A DNA stretch of 64,000 nucleotides, taken from Bryopsis sp. KO-2023 (Eukaryota; Chlorophyta; Ulvophyceae; Bryopsidales; Bryopsidaceae). Below are positions 24,691 to 37,413 of the stretch, piece after piece (positions within the stretch are counted from its first letter, which is position 1; each line of letters starts with the position of its first letter). The position numbers and the translations under genes were made by a program. Below the pieces are notes generated by a model. It did not search any database, had not been told where the DNA came from, and saw only the letters and a list, made by a program, of their open reading frames with translations. The DNA lies in assembly GCA_030272585.1 (NCBI GenBank), contig BSYQ01000007.1, positions 4,282,001-4,346,000 on the forward strand, written 5' to 3'.

Positions 24691-25660
24691 GATGCAGATC
24701 CAGCAAATACACCGCCAAAATGGGAAGCAGAAATCCAGCAACCAGAACGATCGCAAGGGTCACCTCGAAACAACCCAAGATCCTGCATGGGGGAGGAATC
24801 AGCGACACAAAGGCAGGAAATCTATCCAGAACGGCCCCAAAGATGCCAAATGCTTCCTGATAATCCATCTCGCTGGATTCGCAGCATGCACAGAACCTTT
24901 TTGCCCATGAGAACAGTCCTGGCAAAGTCATGTGTTGCAAAAGAAGTTGACCCCTGAAGCATAAGCTCCAGTTTGTGGACAGCAGCAGAGCAAACCCAGC
25001 AGGCGATTTGAACAAGATGCACCCTAAGACATGTTGCCAAGCCTGGCTCACCGGACTCTCCAGAACAAGATGGGAGAGCAGCAGGGGATGGGTTGTCACT
25101 AATATTACCATTGCTGATCGAAGCTGCATGTACGTTTCCTTCCTGTGCCAAACCATGAAAGCCACAATGGCTGGCAAGAGGACACCCTGGGTGAGCATGA
25201 TCGCCCTCCCTGCCCACGAAACATTAGCCCAACGAATGCTGGTGAGCACGATTCCACTTACAAGACCCATAAGATGCGCTCGTTTTTCGTGGCGGTGGCG
25301 GCTGTCCGCAATCTCCGACTGGTACCTGAAATTTTCGGCATGTGGTTTGTACTGGAATTCGTGAGCAACATACCCCCCCCCCCTCGAAAAAAGCTCAATT
25401 CAGGACGTCATGTCGATTCCCTCAGCTTTCCAGAAACCATCGCACCTGCTTTCCAGCTTGGAGTCGTAAAAAGTAAGCGAGAAGCTCCACAGAGCGCCTG
25501 TGTCGGGGCAAAGAATTGCCTCGGCGCTGCATCCCGCTGGGGATACGCTGGGTCCTCCATTTTTCGTTTGATCGATGCTGGCGGCGGACATGTCCCGTTC
25601 GTTATTGGTGCCCTTGTCCAGCCACTGGGCACTGACGATCAGGTTCAGGGGGGGCGACAT
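24551..25660 (-). CDS. Multi-pass membrane protein, last two exons
   Basis: Exon 25660-25446 (215 bases) ends CTG GAA AGC AG/GTGCGA. Exon 25325-24551 starts after a TTTCAG acceptor; the junction rebuilds an Arg codon. The final exon encodes about 258 residues. It opens with a charged stretch YQSEIADSRHRHEKRAH, then several hydrophobic segments (LVSGIVLTSIRW, GVLLPAIVAFMVW, LLSHLVLESPVS, LGCFEVTLAIVLVAGFLLPI and FIGILYFFAAAEIVVMAVV), so about six membrane spans. The exon before it contains Cys residues and could face the lumen or cell exterior. I do not recognise the family. Upstream coding sequence (around 25660-25856) is open but I could not join it in phase. The C-terminal 45-50 residues are repeated downstream (24388-24550 and 24215-24387). 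Confidence 0.65.
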
Positions 25661-25856
25661 CTGTGGGCCTATGGAAAACCGAGAGTGTCACTTCGGCCAA
25701 CTGCAAGACATAGCTCCGGGTGGGGCAGCCGAACGCATGTCCTCTAGCCTGACCGCTACACCTCTCTCTCCGCAACTCATAGTCCACACGACCACAGGAG
25801 CTCTTGAATGCCCAGCATGATGTCCCCAATGGCCCCTTCTTCACAACCGCCATCAA

Positions 25857-26325
25857 TGTCTACCAGTTGATTGCATATCGATTATTCATCCCCGACCCAC
25901 GATATCGGTGCAGTGATTTGCAGATTGTACTGTGGTGGCAATGATGAACGTTGTCTGTTATTCACCTTGTTGCAAGGAACTGAGGCCGTTCTGACGACAC
26001 AGCAGTATAATGTTTTGCCTTTTATTGTGCAGTAAAATATGTATTGCGACTTCCATTTCGATTGGGCAGTGTTGGTGAGCTCATCTGTTGATTTGTGGGG
26101 GGTGATTCCTGCTCTGCATGTTCTGTAATGATTGGTGTAATGGTTGATGAACATATTGGTGTTGGTATTGATTTTTTTAGATCACAGACTGTGATTCACA
26201 GTATAGTTTTCTATGTTTCCTTCAACAATTAATAATGATATGTGAATCCATCACTTCAAAATCCACTGCAAAGTTTGCAGTGCAAACGAACTTCGATTTT
26301 CATTTCATCTAAATATTACAAGCTA
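25857..26325. other. AT-rich spacer
   Basis: No gene or clear element. A minus-strand frame at 25882-26154 has no motif. It leads into the inverted hairpin array at 26.33 kb. Confidence 0.4.
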
Positions 26326-26327
26326 AA

Positions 26328-26582
26328 AGACAGCTGATATCAAACCGATAATTGTTCCAAAACTTGATACCCACTCTCTTTCTCTAATTTTTCTGCATTA
26401 TAACCCTAATCTAAAAGTCAAGAGTCAAAAGTCAATCTAAAAAACAGCTGATATCGGACTGGAATTCGTTGCCTAGCCCGATACCCACTCTTTCTTCTTT
26501 TTTCTCTAAGTCATCTAGAAAACAGCTGATACCGACCTGGAATTTGTTGCCTAGTGTCGGTACCCACTCTTTTTTTTCCCAC
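26328..26582 (-). repeat. Inverted array of three covarying-stem hairpins
   Basis: Written on the plus strand, each unit is ACAGCTGA, stem arm, about 20 bases, complementary arm, then CCCACTCTTT. Stems are TATCAA/TTGATA (about 26337), TATCGG/CCGATA (about 26452) and TACCGAC/GTCGGTA (about 26532). Units 2 and 3 share the loop core CTGGAATT(C/T)GTTGCCTAG, the reverse complement of the loop core at 8.98 and 9.06 kb. The orientation is opposite to the 9-kb array. Confidence 0.8.
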
Positions 26583-28159
26583 TAAAGTCATAGAGTAGTC
26601 AGCATTTTTTTCCTGTTTTCCTCCCTTTTTCTTCCTTAATTTAAAAATCTGTGGTGCTCACAGAAAAAATAAAAATGAAAAATGAAAAATAAGAAATAAG
26701 AATTAAAAATAAAAATAAAAAATCTATTCTGTTGCCAGAAAAAAAAAATCAAAAATAACTAAAAATCGAAAATAAAAATCGAGCCTGGATTTTGGTCTAA
26801 ACAATCAATGCACATTCCATATTGGTTTTTTGGCTGTATGCTGCATCAGCATCTCCATCCTGTGTCTGACTGGCCAGCAAGTGCTTTCCACTCTCAATAT
26901 TTTTCATCAATCCCTCCATCTGAAAACCCCTCCCAATTGCATCCATCCCAGCAAACCACACTACCCAGCCGTTGTTGCTTATCCATATCCCTGGGAAAAT
27001 GGGGACTCTCGAGTGCTTTCTGGAAACGCGACATGTAAAAATGGCTTCTTGGCTGGGCATTCCTCCACGCTGCAAGCTGATCATGTTCAATTTTTTTCCA
27101 AATCGGCAGATTCTTCTCATCAGAACAGGAGATTTTGGAAACTCGCTGCATCAACTGGACCAACGTTCACTCATGTTTCTCCCAAGCTCATCTCCACAAA
27201 AGGGAAGCTTGCATCAAGGGTTCAATTGGCCACCTTGTCCGGAGTATTAGATTTGAAAGAAAAACCCTTGCTGAAGGAAGATGCTTTCTTATGTAATTAC
27301 AAGCGGAAGTGATATAGGCCATCACTGATCAGCATCAATGGACTCATCAACAAAAGCGGAAGCTGCCAGTTTTGCAGATCTGCCTAAGGAAAACGGACCA
27401 AGCGATGAAAAGTGTAAGTTTCCTCCCAACCAGAAAAATATTGCCCTTGATCGAAAAGAGGTTGGAAGCTGTAAAAAAAAATTAATTGGAAAAGAAGAGT
27501 GCTTCATTTCATGGCTTTTGATACAAAGTTGAGGCCCCAAAGGGCCGGGTGCCTTTGTAGGGATCACGAGGTTGTTGAGGGAGAATAAGAGGGTTAGGTT
27601 TGTGGTTTAGGGACGGTACTTATAGGGTCTGTCCGGGACGAGATCGAGGGATCTCGTCCCCGTCCCAGTCGATCAAACCGAGTCAACTGGGATGGACAAG
27701 ATCTCGTCCGACCAAATGGTACGGAAGTAATCCAGTCACGGACAACCACTACGAACATAAAATGTTCGTATCAGCTTTGGAAAAAATGGACGAACCCAAG
27801 CTGCAGCTCGAGTGATTTTCAACTGAGTTACCATGGTCGGAAAAGAAGCTCACAGGCGGTGGTGACGTTTAAAAACGCCTCCACTACACCCTTAACGCTC
27901 CGGGGCAGTTTCCTTATGTTTCGTTGTCCTCTTGCATCCAATTCCGGATTCAACATTTTTTGAAGTGGGAAGATCGGGCCACAACGGAACTGTTGAGTAT
28001 AAAAAAGAAGTTAGAACAACGCTCCAAGTCACAGGTTCACGAAATAACTTGAACGAAAAAGAAAGAACTTGTTGGGGCCTCTTACTTCAGATGGGATCGT
28101 GCGTTCGGTGCCCATGCTTGAGGGCGACGTGGTTGTTCTCCATCAAGGCGGGGCCGCCT
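26583..28159. other. Spacer between hairpin array and dispersed repeat, with local hairpins
   Basis: AAAAT-rich DNA at 26640-26790 is followed by sequence with short open frames on both strands (plus 26830-27312, 160 codons, no known motif). A perfect hairpin GGGACGAGATC-GAGG-GATCTCGTCCC lies at about 27636-27661, and another, ACGAACA-TAAAA-TGTTCGT, at about 27751-27769. No gene is called. Confidence 0.4.
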
Positions 28160-28380
28160 GGAAGCTGGTCGATAGTATTGGTAGTGTCGCCTCGACAACC
28201 AAAAACGTAGAAAACAGGGACTTCGTTCCGCAGCAGCCGCCGACGCTGTTGAAGGTCAATTGATGGTTGAACGGATTATTTGTTGTGGACCACAACTTGT
28301 GGTTGATGGGATTGGTGTATTATTAGGACCATATACTGGCAGAGTGTGGCAATAGGTCAAGTCAGTTCATCCGAGGTTTG
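28160..28380. repeat. Dispersed repeat, inverted partner of 8640-8890
   Basis: See the partner copy. This copy is readable in one frame as a short peptide segment (VERIICCGPQLVVDGIGVLL, then GPYTGRVWQ), interrupted by stops just outside. It may be the remnant of an element's coding region. Confidence 0.75.
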
Positions 28381-28876
28381 CTTCCCCCCCCCCCCTACAT
28401 TCCCTGCCAAATTCTCCTTTCTTTACCCATGGGCGTTAAACCAGCAAAAAAAAAGCAAGACTGTATTCACAAACGCCACTTTGGTTATGGGACACAGACA
28501 CACACAGAAAAAAACCACCCAAACAGATTAACGACCTGAAAATCAGCAAGGATTTCCATCAGCTTGAATTATGCTTGCCCCGTGTTGCACTATTTTAGGA
28601 TATCGTTTCTTGTGGATTTTTGCAGGTGCCAAGAATTCGCAGTCACTGCACATGGCTGTTGCACCGCCCTTCAGAAAAGTCACATTGCATGTCCAACGTC
28701 ACATGCCAAAACAAACGATCCCCACGGTGTTTTCAATATTATAGCCTACTTCCATCTGACAAAAACCACCAGAGACTATCATCCTACAAATCCCCCCCCC
28801 CCTCCTTTCTCTTTCTGAGCTCCTGCAATACCCCTCCACCCCCACCCCCAAAAAGGTCATTCGCTATATCATCTAA

Positions 28877-31671
28877 CTATCGCCGTCTGTCATGGCCATC
28901 CTGTGATGCGTTGCTGGAGTCGCTGGGAAACCCGGATCCTAGCCTTGCTGCTATTGCTTGAGCAGCTGCGAAAGCTGCACTGAATTCAGGTGTCTTAGTC
29001 ACCACAGGGGGGTCCATCACAGCCCTGTACAAATCCAAACAAAACCTTTGCTCCGATCGAATGCCACTATACACCGGAGGGCTCCATGATTCCATTCAAC
29101 ATTTTTCCCCAAATCAACACTGGTTACGCTTCTTTTTAATGGTGGAATTACTCAATTATTCAATTCAATTATTCAATTCATTTTTTTCTTCGCTCCTGAA
29201 ACGTAACACTACGATCAGAAAGATTATGTACACATTAGATTGAATTCTGCTGTTTGTTGCTGACCTGCGCTGGGGCAAGAGTGGCTGAGGTGTACTAACG
29301 ATGGGCTTTTCCGTTACGGGTGTCGGTGGTGGAGGAACCGGCCTGGACGAGAGCACCTTCGGAGCAACCACAATCGGAGCCGCCGATAAATCCCCCCCAG
29401 TGACGCCCGACTTCACAAACTGGCTGCGAAACATGCCTTGATGGTACGATTTCAGAGCGTCGTCGTGCTGCATCTGCTTTTTCATAGCTCCAGGGGGGTT
29501 GGGGTTGCTAGCTGGGGGGGTGATGGTCGGGCCAGCGGGAGGTGGAGGCATGTGGTGGCTCTGGGAGGAGTCTGATGCTGGAGCAAACATCATCGAGGGG
29601 GGTTGGTATTGTGGCGGGGTCCTGCTGGCGGTGGTGGTGGTGGGGTTTGACTGGGAAGTGGAAAAACCCAGACCGGCCCCTCCCACTTGAGGTCGCCTCT
29701 TTTCGGATTTTACGCCCTTGCCTCTTTTGTTGTTCTTGTTGAATCGACCATCCTGCACATCAAAAAGCAGGGACAGTGTGTCGAAATGACGCAAATAATC
29801 GGTAAATTATGCTCTTTTTTTACGGTATGGCAATTGCTGAAGCGACACTTCATGGTTGCGTATACCAGTTTCAGAACAAGCTAGTTGCGATTAACGCTCA
29901 CCTTCATAGCCAAATCGTGCAATTCTCGTGGGACCTCTTGCCCGGCTGCAGTCAGCGATTGAACCAAGCTGCCAGCGAATCTGACCTCCTGGGGAGCCAC
30001 CAACGTATAAGCCGTTCCATCTTTATCCCCAGCCCTGCCTGTCCGCCCAATCCTGTGAACGTGGCCATCAATATCTTTCGCAGCATCGAAATTCACCACC
30101 GTCTTGATGCTCCGAATGTCCAAACCTCTGGACGCAACATCCGTGGCCACCAGCACGTGCGTTGACCCCTCCCTGAACTTCTTCAAGATCTCCATTCTGG
30201 AGTGCTGGTCCAGGTCCCCATGGATCGCATCCACCCGGTAGCCTTTTGCCTTCAGCTTTTCGAGAACCTCCTCCACTCTCGCCTTTTTGTTCGCGAAAAT
30301 CAGCACGTCCCCCTCGTCGACGAACCTCTGCAATCTCTGCATCAGCCAATGGTACTTGAGGGTGTCGTTGGCAAGGATGGCGACGGATTGCCGGATGTCT
30401 TCGTTGGCAGCCCCGATCGCACCGACCGTGATTCGAACTGGGGAGGTCAAGGCGTCCCTGGCCAGTCGCTCCACTCGGTGAGGCATCGTCGCGGAGAACA
30501 GCATGGTTTGACGATCCGGACGAATTTGCCCCATGATCGATCGAATCTGACAACATTCAGCAACTCTTCATCTCAGAAAATGAAACAACAAGCCCCCTCA
30601 CCCCCCCCCCCCCCCAAAAAAAAAAAGAAAAGAAAAAAAACTCCAAAACTTCCCAAACACACAGTTTCGGAAACTGTGTATTGTAGCTGCATGGGAATCG
30701 TGGATCCACAAAATGCCAACAGAAATAACTTGCAGAACTGCGGAAATGACAGGCAAAAAACTGAAAAAACATCCAGCATCTCAAGGTTGCTGAGTGATTT
30801 GCCCCATGGCATTCCTGTGGACCCCAAAAACGAACACGCACATTATCCAGCATTTTTTCTGTGGTTTTTTAGAAACCACTAACCTGAGGTTCGAACCCCA
30901 TGTCGAACATACGGTCGGCCTCGTCGAAAACCAAGTAAGTGGCCCTCCTCATATTGCATGCTTTCATTTTGATCAAATCGATTATTCTGCCGGGCGTCCC
31001 CACCATGACTTCCGCCCCCAGTTTCAGTTCTTTCAACTGATCATATTTTCTCAATCCACCAAAACATGCTGTTATTTTCAGACCTACGGACAAAGCAATC
31101 ACACAAAAACAAAAAAACGCTCCTTTATTTCCTGCAGAAACCCTCACTCAAGACGCCAAGCTAAACAACAGAAAATAAGGAAAAGGGAAAATTTGCAAAC
31201 CATCCTACTCTGGCTGCCAAAAGAAACCCAAAAGCAGAAAAACAAAAAAATAATCTCCATCCAGCATTGTACATTTTATTTTATTCGTTTGAAACCTTGT
31301 TTTTCAACATTCAACACATTCCTCCCCCTCAGATCCTCACCGTATGGTTTTCCGAAAATTCTGGCCTGCTTGTGGATTTGCTCCGCCAATTCTCGAGTGG
31401 GTGCAGCGATCACAGCCACAGGCCCCTCCCCTTTAGACAGTTCAGGCTGGGCCATAATGTGAACAATCATCGGCAAAACAAAAGCTGCTGTTTTTCCAGA
31501 GCCAGTTTTGGCCACACCCTGCGGAAAACACACACACAGTCAATAAAATTCACATGCTGCATGTCAGCAGTTCAAGAAAAAGCGATATTTCATGGCTGTG
31601 ATGGACCGGGTTTAGATATCATCGGTAATGAAATGCAGAAAGTGGCTTTCCTCCGGTGTGGGAAAAAAATA

Positions 31672-31714
<43 letters not shown>

Positions 31715-34700
31715 AGGTGAAAATAAGGTTGAGTTTTCCACTTACCAAGATGTCACGTCCAGACAGGGCTGCAGGCAAACCTCCAAGTTGAATGGGGGTT
31801 GGCTTTGCGAACCTGTTTTTTTTTTTTTTTTTTGGTTATTTTTTGGGGGGGAAGGGGCAAAAAGAAAAGCAAAATCGTCATGTCAGTAAGAAAAATGAGC
31901 AGAATGTCCAAAAAACATAGCAGCAAACCTGAATCTTTTCGTGGAAAATAAAAGGAAAAAAAGCAGAGCTCTGTGTTATTTATTCCGTGCGGTATCTACA
32001 CGAACCCTTGCTTCTTGATGACTGACATAAGAGCAGGACCAAATCCACATTGGTTGAATTGCTGCACCGGCCGAGGGGCATCGTATCCAGAAATCTTCAA
32101 TTGATGACTTTTTAAGAAATCCGCTAACTGTTGAAAAAAAAAAACACCACCACCTTGAGGAAAAAAAATACAAACATAACGACACAAAAAAGCAGAGAAT
32201 ATGCTCCACAAAATTCCACCACACGAGTTGGTCCTTCCACCACTCAACACAGTTTCTTCAATCACAGGTGGCAATCATACTCCACAGATTCTTTCAACCA
32301 ACAAAAACAAGCCACCACTACAAAAGGATTTTGCCGCTGCGGAAAGGAATATACCAAAAAAAAATTCTGAGTAAGAAAAATAAATAAATATTACATTTGC
32401 GAACCTGTTCGTCGGTCATTTTTGCAACCTCCCTGTGGACATCGTAGAAATCCTTGGCGAACTCCGGGTATTCGATTTCTGAATGGTCCAGAGCTGGAAG
32501 AGGCTCGATAGCTCTCTTTTTCTAAAAAAATGCCATCCAACTTTTCAAAATTGTATTTTCAGAAAAAAAAATATATACATATATATATTCTTATAAAATT
32601 GAAGAGCAGTTCTCTCCCCCCCCCCAAAAAAAACAGTAATAATAATAAAAAAATAAAAAATACTGAAAAGCAACCCCTTAAGAAACTGTGATCAGTTTAA
32701 AAAAACACAAACTTATCGAGAAACAACATATACACCGTACACAAATTTTGTCCAATAAACAGTGAGCATTTTTTCCATATTGGATGGTCCACATCGGCCT
32801 TTCAGCCTGCATGCAATACATTTCCAAAAAAGAAAAAAAAAATAGTTCTGAGGTTTAAGACATACATTACCATACCACAATGGGGTTATCATCAGAATCG
32901 TATTCCATGTCAACTCCTCCATCGGCAGCTTTGGCGGTTGCATAAACATCGTCGTCCGAATTATACCCAGCCCCCATCGCAACAGCCACATTCACAGCCC
33001 CCGTCCTTCTCGCCTGAACATTTCCAACACAAAAACCACCCCATAAAAAAAAACGCACACACACACATCCTCTCAGCACATTCTCGACCGTTTCGTGTTT
33101 TTTCTTCTGTTCTGCGTAATGTCCCTCTTGTTTGATTTCAGGAGCAAGGCATCAAATCATGTTTTGCAAGTACGAATTGATGCTACCTCCAGGAAATCGG
33201 CGACGGGGTCTGCGACTTCGTCGCAGCCCATCCCTTCCTCAGGCCGACTTGCGTTCGGAATGTCGGCCTCCACTTGCTGGTCAATTTCTGCCATGAATGC
33301 ATCCAGCGGGTCCACCTGGATCAACAGATATTCTTCTTTTTGGGATAATCGGTTGGGTCGACAACACTAATATTCCGAGAAGTAGTTCACTTCATTTATT
33401 TACTCGCCTATTTATTAATTAATTCATTTAATTTTTCTTTACACATTTAAAAAAAAAAAATTATGTATATATCTTTGTATGTATTTAAAGTAAAAAAGAA
33501 ATGAAAATAACAAATAAAACAAAAAGAAATGCACTTACACAAAAAACGGGTCTCATGTCCTACCTCGGCTTGGGCTTGGGCCTGTTCTTGTGCAGGAGGC
33601 GGCATTTTTGCAAGCCCAGTGTTAAACTCGCATTCCACCGCCAAGGCCAACTGCAAAACAATAATAATTAAAAAAAAACACTTACAAAACACATCGTGAA
33701 TTCTTTTCTTGCGCAACCCATCCCACTTCCAAAAAAACACCATCGAAAAAACTCTTTCAAAAAAAACACACAAAAAACTTTTTATCTACACCTATGTATA
33801 CATATTCCTGATTTTTTCTTTGAATATATTCGTTGGGGTCAGATGGGTGTTTCAGTCTGTCACTGGGATGCTCGTTCAAAACTGCTGTGGGTTCACACCA
33901 GATAGGCCAAACCAGCAAATCCCAGGGAAATGGGGCACTCTCTACGAATATATGCACCTACGTTTTCCAGTCATATTAGTGGTTAATTGTGATGGTAACC
34001 CACCAATGTGGATCTATCCAAGCTTTCGTCGAAATCCTCCCCTCTTTGCGTAAGAAAACCCTGAATCAGTCACCCAATCAGTCACTTTTAATTTAACCAA
34101 GGTCCCCCCCCAAAAAAAAGTCGAACAATTAAGAAATGGAAATAAAAAGACACAAACACACACAAAAGAAAATTAAAATACATATATATATATATATATA
34201 ATTACACTATGTAGATATTTTATGGCCAGGCATGTGTGACTTTAGTGCTTTGGGAAAAGTATGTGTATGCTTGCAGACAGAAATATCCAAATTGGATCAA
34301 TTGATGGAAAATAAAAATAAAATAAGGATAATTCTTTGTCAATCTATTTCACCTTCAATTGTTCATCAGTCCATTGGCAAAAATTAGTGCTCCCAACCTA
34401 GCATTCACAAGCAGTTTCAATATATTTTGAAAATAAATTCCCAAAACATCGCATTTATATCCTCGGTGACAAACCAACCAACCAACAGAAGTCCAGTTTT
34501 TCTACTTCAAACTTCAAAACAGACTGACTAACTCAAAAACCTGAAAAGAAAAATCCCTTCCCAAAAAATTGAGTTTCACCACAATATGCGGAGTAAGAAA
34601 AACCAGACTTGGTTACGTGTCCAATCTGTTCAAAAACGTTTTACAAAACGTGGAATTTCAACTCACGCGTCTGGAGACTCCTTCGCCGACGCCTCTCTTC

Positions 34701-34759
34701 TTTACCGATACGGACTGCTCCTTTTCTGTCCCTGGAAAATGTCGCTTCAGCCCAGACAT
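28877..34759 (-). CDS. DEAD-box RNA helicase, DDX42-like, twelve exons
   Basis: Exons in transcript order: 34759-34667, 33650-33564, 33315-33187, 33013-32876, 32521-32405, 32127-32006, 31812-31746, 31518-31341, 31083-30884, 30546-29902, 29752-29265 and 29024-28877. Every phase closes, giving 803 residues. Helicase motifs: Q motif KPTPIQ (about 232); motif I AKTGSGKT (254-261); Ia [20 protein letters not shown] (364-367); SAT (395-397); [22 protein letters not shown] (from about 541). N-terminal [18 protein letters not shown], and [15 protein letters not shown], the FDMGFEPQ run, and the later GGAGLGF are hallmarks of the DDX42/RH24 group, whose members act in the nucleus around the spliceosomal U2 snRNP. 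The C-terminus is Pro/Ser/Thr/Gln-rich. Two donors (after 32405 and 32006) are GTTCG rather than GTRAG. The first exon is a strong ATG exon with a GTGAGT donor; an extra small exon near 34000-34050 cannot be excluded. Confidence 0.93.
31670..31716. repeat. (AAAT)n microsatellite in a helicase intron
   Basis: About eleven AAAT units lie within the intron between the motif I exon and the Q-motif exon of the DDX42-like gene. Confidence 0.95.
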
Positions 34760-34965
34760 CTTGTGTCGCTCTATCTGTCTGCTTGGCCAAAGTGCAGGGT
34801 ATCCCTCGCAGCGAGCCTTTCCCCAACTGTCAAGACAACTGATCACTGAACATGACTGATTCTATGACATGCTGATGATGATCTTCGCTCAAGGACGGAC
34901 GACCTTCCAAGGTCGTCAAATTGGCTGCATCTCGAAGGGATGCTTCTTTAAAATGACATCTATTT

Positions 34966-35319
34966 TTACTTGAAGATACAACAAACAAAAACGAATATGA
35001 GAACGAAAAGTCTCGAAAAACGAACCCCCTTGCGCCTGCGCCGCCTTAATACTCCCTGGAGCAGTGGACCCTTAGCTCCGAGAACCACCACTCCACAGAA
35101 CCACCTGAGGAATCGAATCAGGGGGCTCCCTTACCGATTCCTCCTCCAGCACTCCATGTCCCTGTGCCAGTGGAAGTCGTGGAGGGTCACGACGCGATCC
35201 TGTGGACCTCCTCCCACGACCTCCTCCTTCTCCTCCTCCACTTGCAGCTCCCCGCAAAGGATCATCGCTTGCAGCCGGCACAGCGCTCCCATGCACACTG
35301 AGATAGATATCACATTCAT
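34966..35319 (-). CDS. Small hypothetical protein, two exons
   Basis: Exon 35319-35135 begins with ATG (MNVISISVCMGALCRLQA), passes a Glu-rich stretch and VVTLHDFHWHRDMECWRRN, and ends at a GTAAGG donor. Exon 35104-34966 follows a CCTCAG acceptor, keeps phase (CG/G), and encodes WFCGVVVLGAKGPLLQGVLR, a basic run, and a hydrophobic tail FVLIFVFVCCIFK. Total 107 residues. No family recognised. The gap to the helicase start is about 200 bases on the same strand. An alternative is that these are exons of a longer gene reaching 35342-35635, where the minus strand is also open. Confidence 0.4.
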
Positions 35320-35635
35320 AGCTCCACGCCGTCAAAATTGATCACAAAGACAGTGGTATTCCTTTCAGTATATTCAGTGCAATCGGCACATGATGGCGGA
35401 TACGAACAGTAGTGCGTATGTCCTCCGAATTTGGTGAAGGCGCGCGCGCAGCCGTACCTTGCAGACGATGGTGCTCCCCTGGAGCGAGTCTGGAAACAAA
35501 CAGAATGTGAACCACCCACTCTTCCACCCCAGAAAAACGTGCCCCCGATAACACAGATTCTGAGGTCCCCTTTGCCACTTCGGAAAGGGTTCTTTCTTCC
35601 GTTCGTTGCAGGAGTGTAAAAAACGACGGATTCAC

Positions 35636-37413
35636 TTGTCGTTGAACAAACGAGAGAGAGAGAGGGTTACTGTAATGGCCGTGGTCAAGATAATTGGGAG
35701 TTGTAACTGTAGCACCCCAATGGCGTAAAAGGCATACATGGTGATTTATACTTTTCTTAACAAAACAAAAAAATCCAATTGTTTTGTTTGATGTTTTATT
35801 CGACGGAAGGGGAGGTTGTTATCATTTCAGTTTCTTTGCCGACCTCTGACATTTGTTTGTGGTTATGAAGGGCAGCATGTTTGTTTGTTTTTGCTTGAAT
35901 CATACTTTCACGCAGGACTGATCAATCGTGAAGAAGCAAAAAATGAATCCACATATTTCTGTTAAACTAGAAACGTAGTTTATTTTTCTTTGTGTCACCA
36001 TCACTTGATCCAGATTTTTCTTCACTCTCCGAATAATTTTTCCAGCGAACAAGCAATTCTTACATCCAATCTCTTTTCCTTCTTTTTTAAATATTGCTTA
36101 ATTGAAAATAAAGACTATTTCCCATAAACTCTTCCCAAAAACCAATTGTCCTGAATCCCCTTACAATCTCCAAAAGTGTTGATGTCTGCAATCTTGAAGT
36201 AATGTGTCATTTTTCTCCTTCTCGAATTTTTAATCTGAATTTTTAATCTGACTTTTTTAAAATTTATCAATTAGTTTATCTATTTATTTATTTATTTATT
36301 TATTTAATTAATTTCAATTAAACTGCCAACGCGAATCTTCTTATTTTTTTATTTTTTCCATTTTTTTGAGAAGTTTCACACATCTGTTTGAATCCTCTGA
36401 TGGATGCTAGAAAAAACACTGGAATATTACATATATATATATATTAAATTGTAAATTGTTGAAAAATTAAAAAAATGGTCACCACCCAAGATTAGCAGAA
36501 AGAAAGGCAACAGATTTAGCCAAGCTTCACCTGGCAGCTTCACCTTTTTTTTTCATCATATGTTCACAACGCTTATAACCTAATTAGGTCCTGTTTTGGA
36601 AGGACTTTGATGCAATTTTTTTTAGCAATTCAATTGCAAGTGAACAGAAAAGGATGAACGGTAAAAATCATACCTCACACATATTAAAAGAGAACAATGT
36701 CATTTCAGGAGCTTCTCATGAAAGAAAAAAGATTGAGAAGAAAAGAAATGGTAGAGGGAAGATAAAGAAACTGAAGCTTACACAACTCTTTTGGGGAAAC
36801 CTTGACAAAAAGACCCCGACACATGAAGCTTGGGGTTTTGTAACTGAGAAAAAAGAACCTTGATTAATTTGGGGAATCGGTGATGAAGGATGAAAATGTA
36901 TGCCCAAACACTGTGGTATTTTTGTTGCTGATGCCTTGCACTGATCACCCTCTTTATTAAAAAAAATCTTTTCTTTCTTTCTTGATGACAATAATATACC
37001 ACTACCACATCAGTCCCAGTCGTTTCCTTCTGGACGGCGGCGCTTTCCAATCTCGAGTTTAAGCAATTGATCGGTAGCGCGCAAAGCAGAAACACCAATG
37101 CCAGCTCGTCGAACAATAAAGCGACCTCGGTTTTAAGACTTCAGGGCAAGACCTCGTCGACCACAAGAAACCTCATCACGAGGTACAGGACTTCCAAAGC
37201 AAAAACACAAACTTGAAAGAAACGGACACTTTTTCCCGAGGTAGTCCCCTCGTGAACTTGTTTCCAAGTTCACGTCACCCTCAAATCAGCTCACAGCACC
37301 CATCACAGGCGCCGCTGTAGAAGAACGAATTGCAAACCTCGTTCGACAATAGCAAATTGGCCTGGTGCAACTTTGAAAAGTTAAGGCTACGTTTAAGGTG
37401 CGCCAGTGATCCG
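35636..37413. other. AT-rich intergenic region
   Basis: Contains (TTTA)n at 36273-36305 and (TA)n at about 36429-36445, and short purine-rich frames without motifs. From about 37270 the sequence resembles the region upstream of the second mannanase gene (45590-45720 inverted), so it is part of the duplicated unit and should contain its promoter. Confidence 0.5.

Noticed and set aside
33995-34050. Extra DDX42 exon reading [12 protein letters not shown]
   Set aside because: Acidic and coding-like with a GTGGGT donor, but its phase does not fit between the first two exons as modelled.
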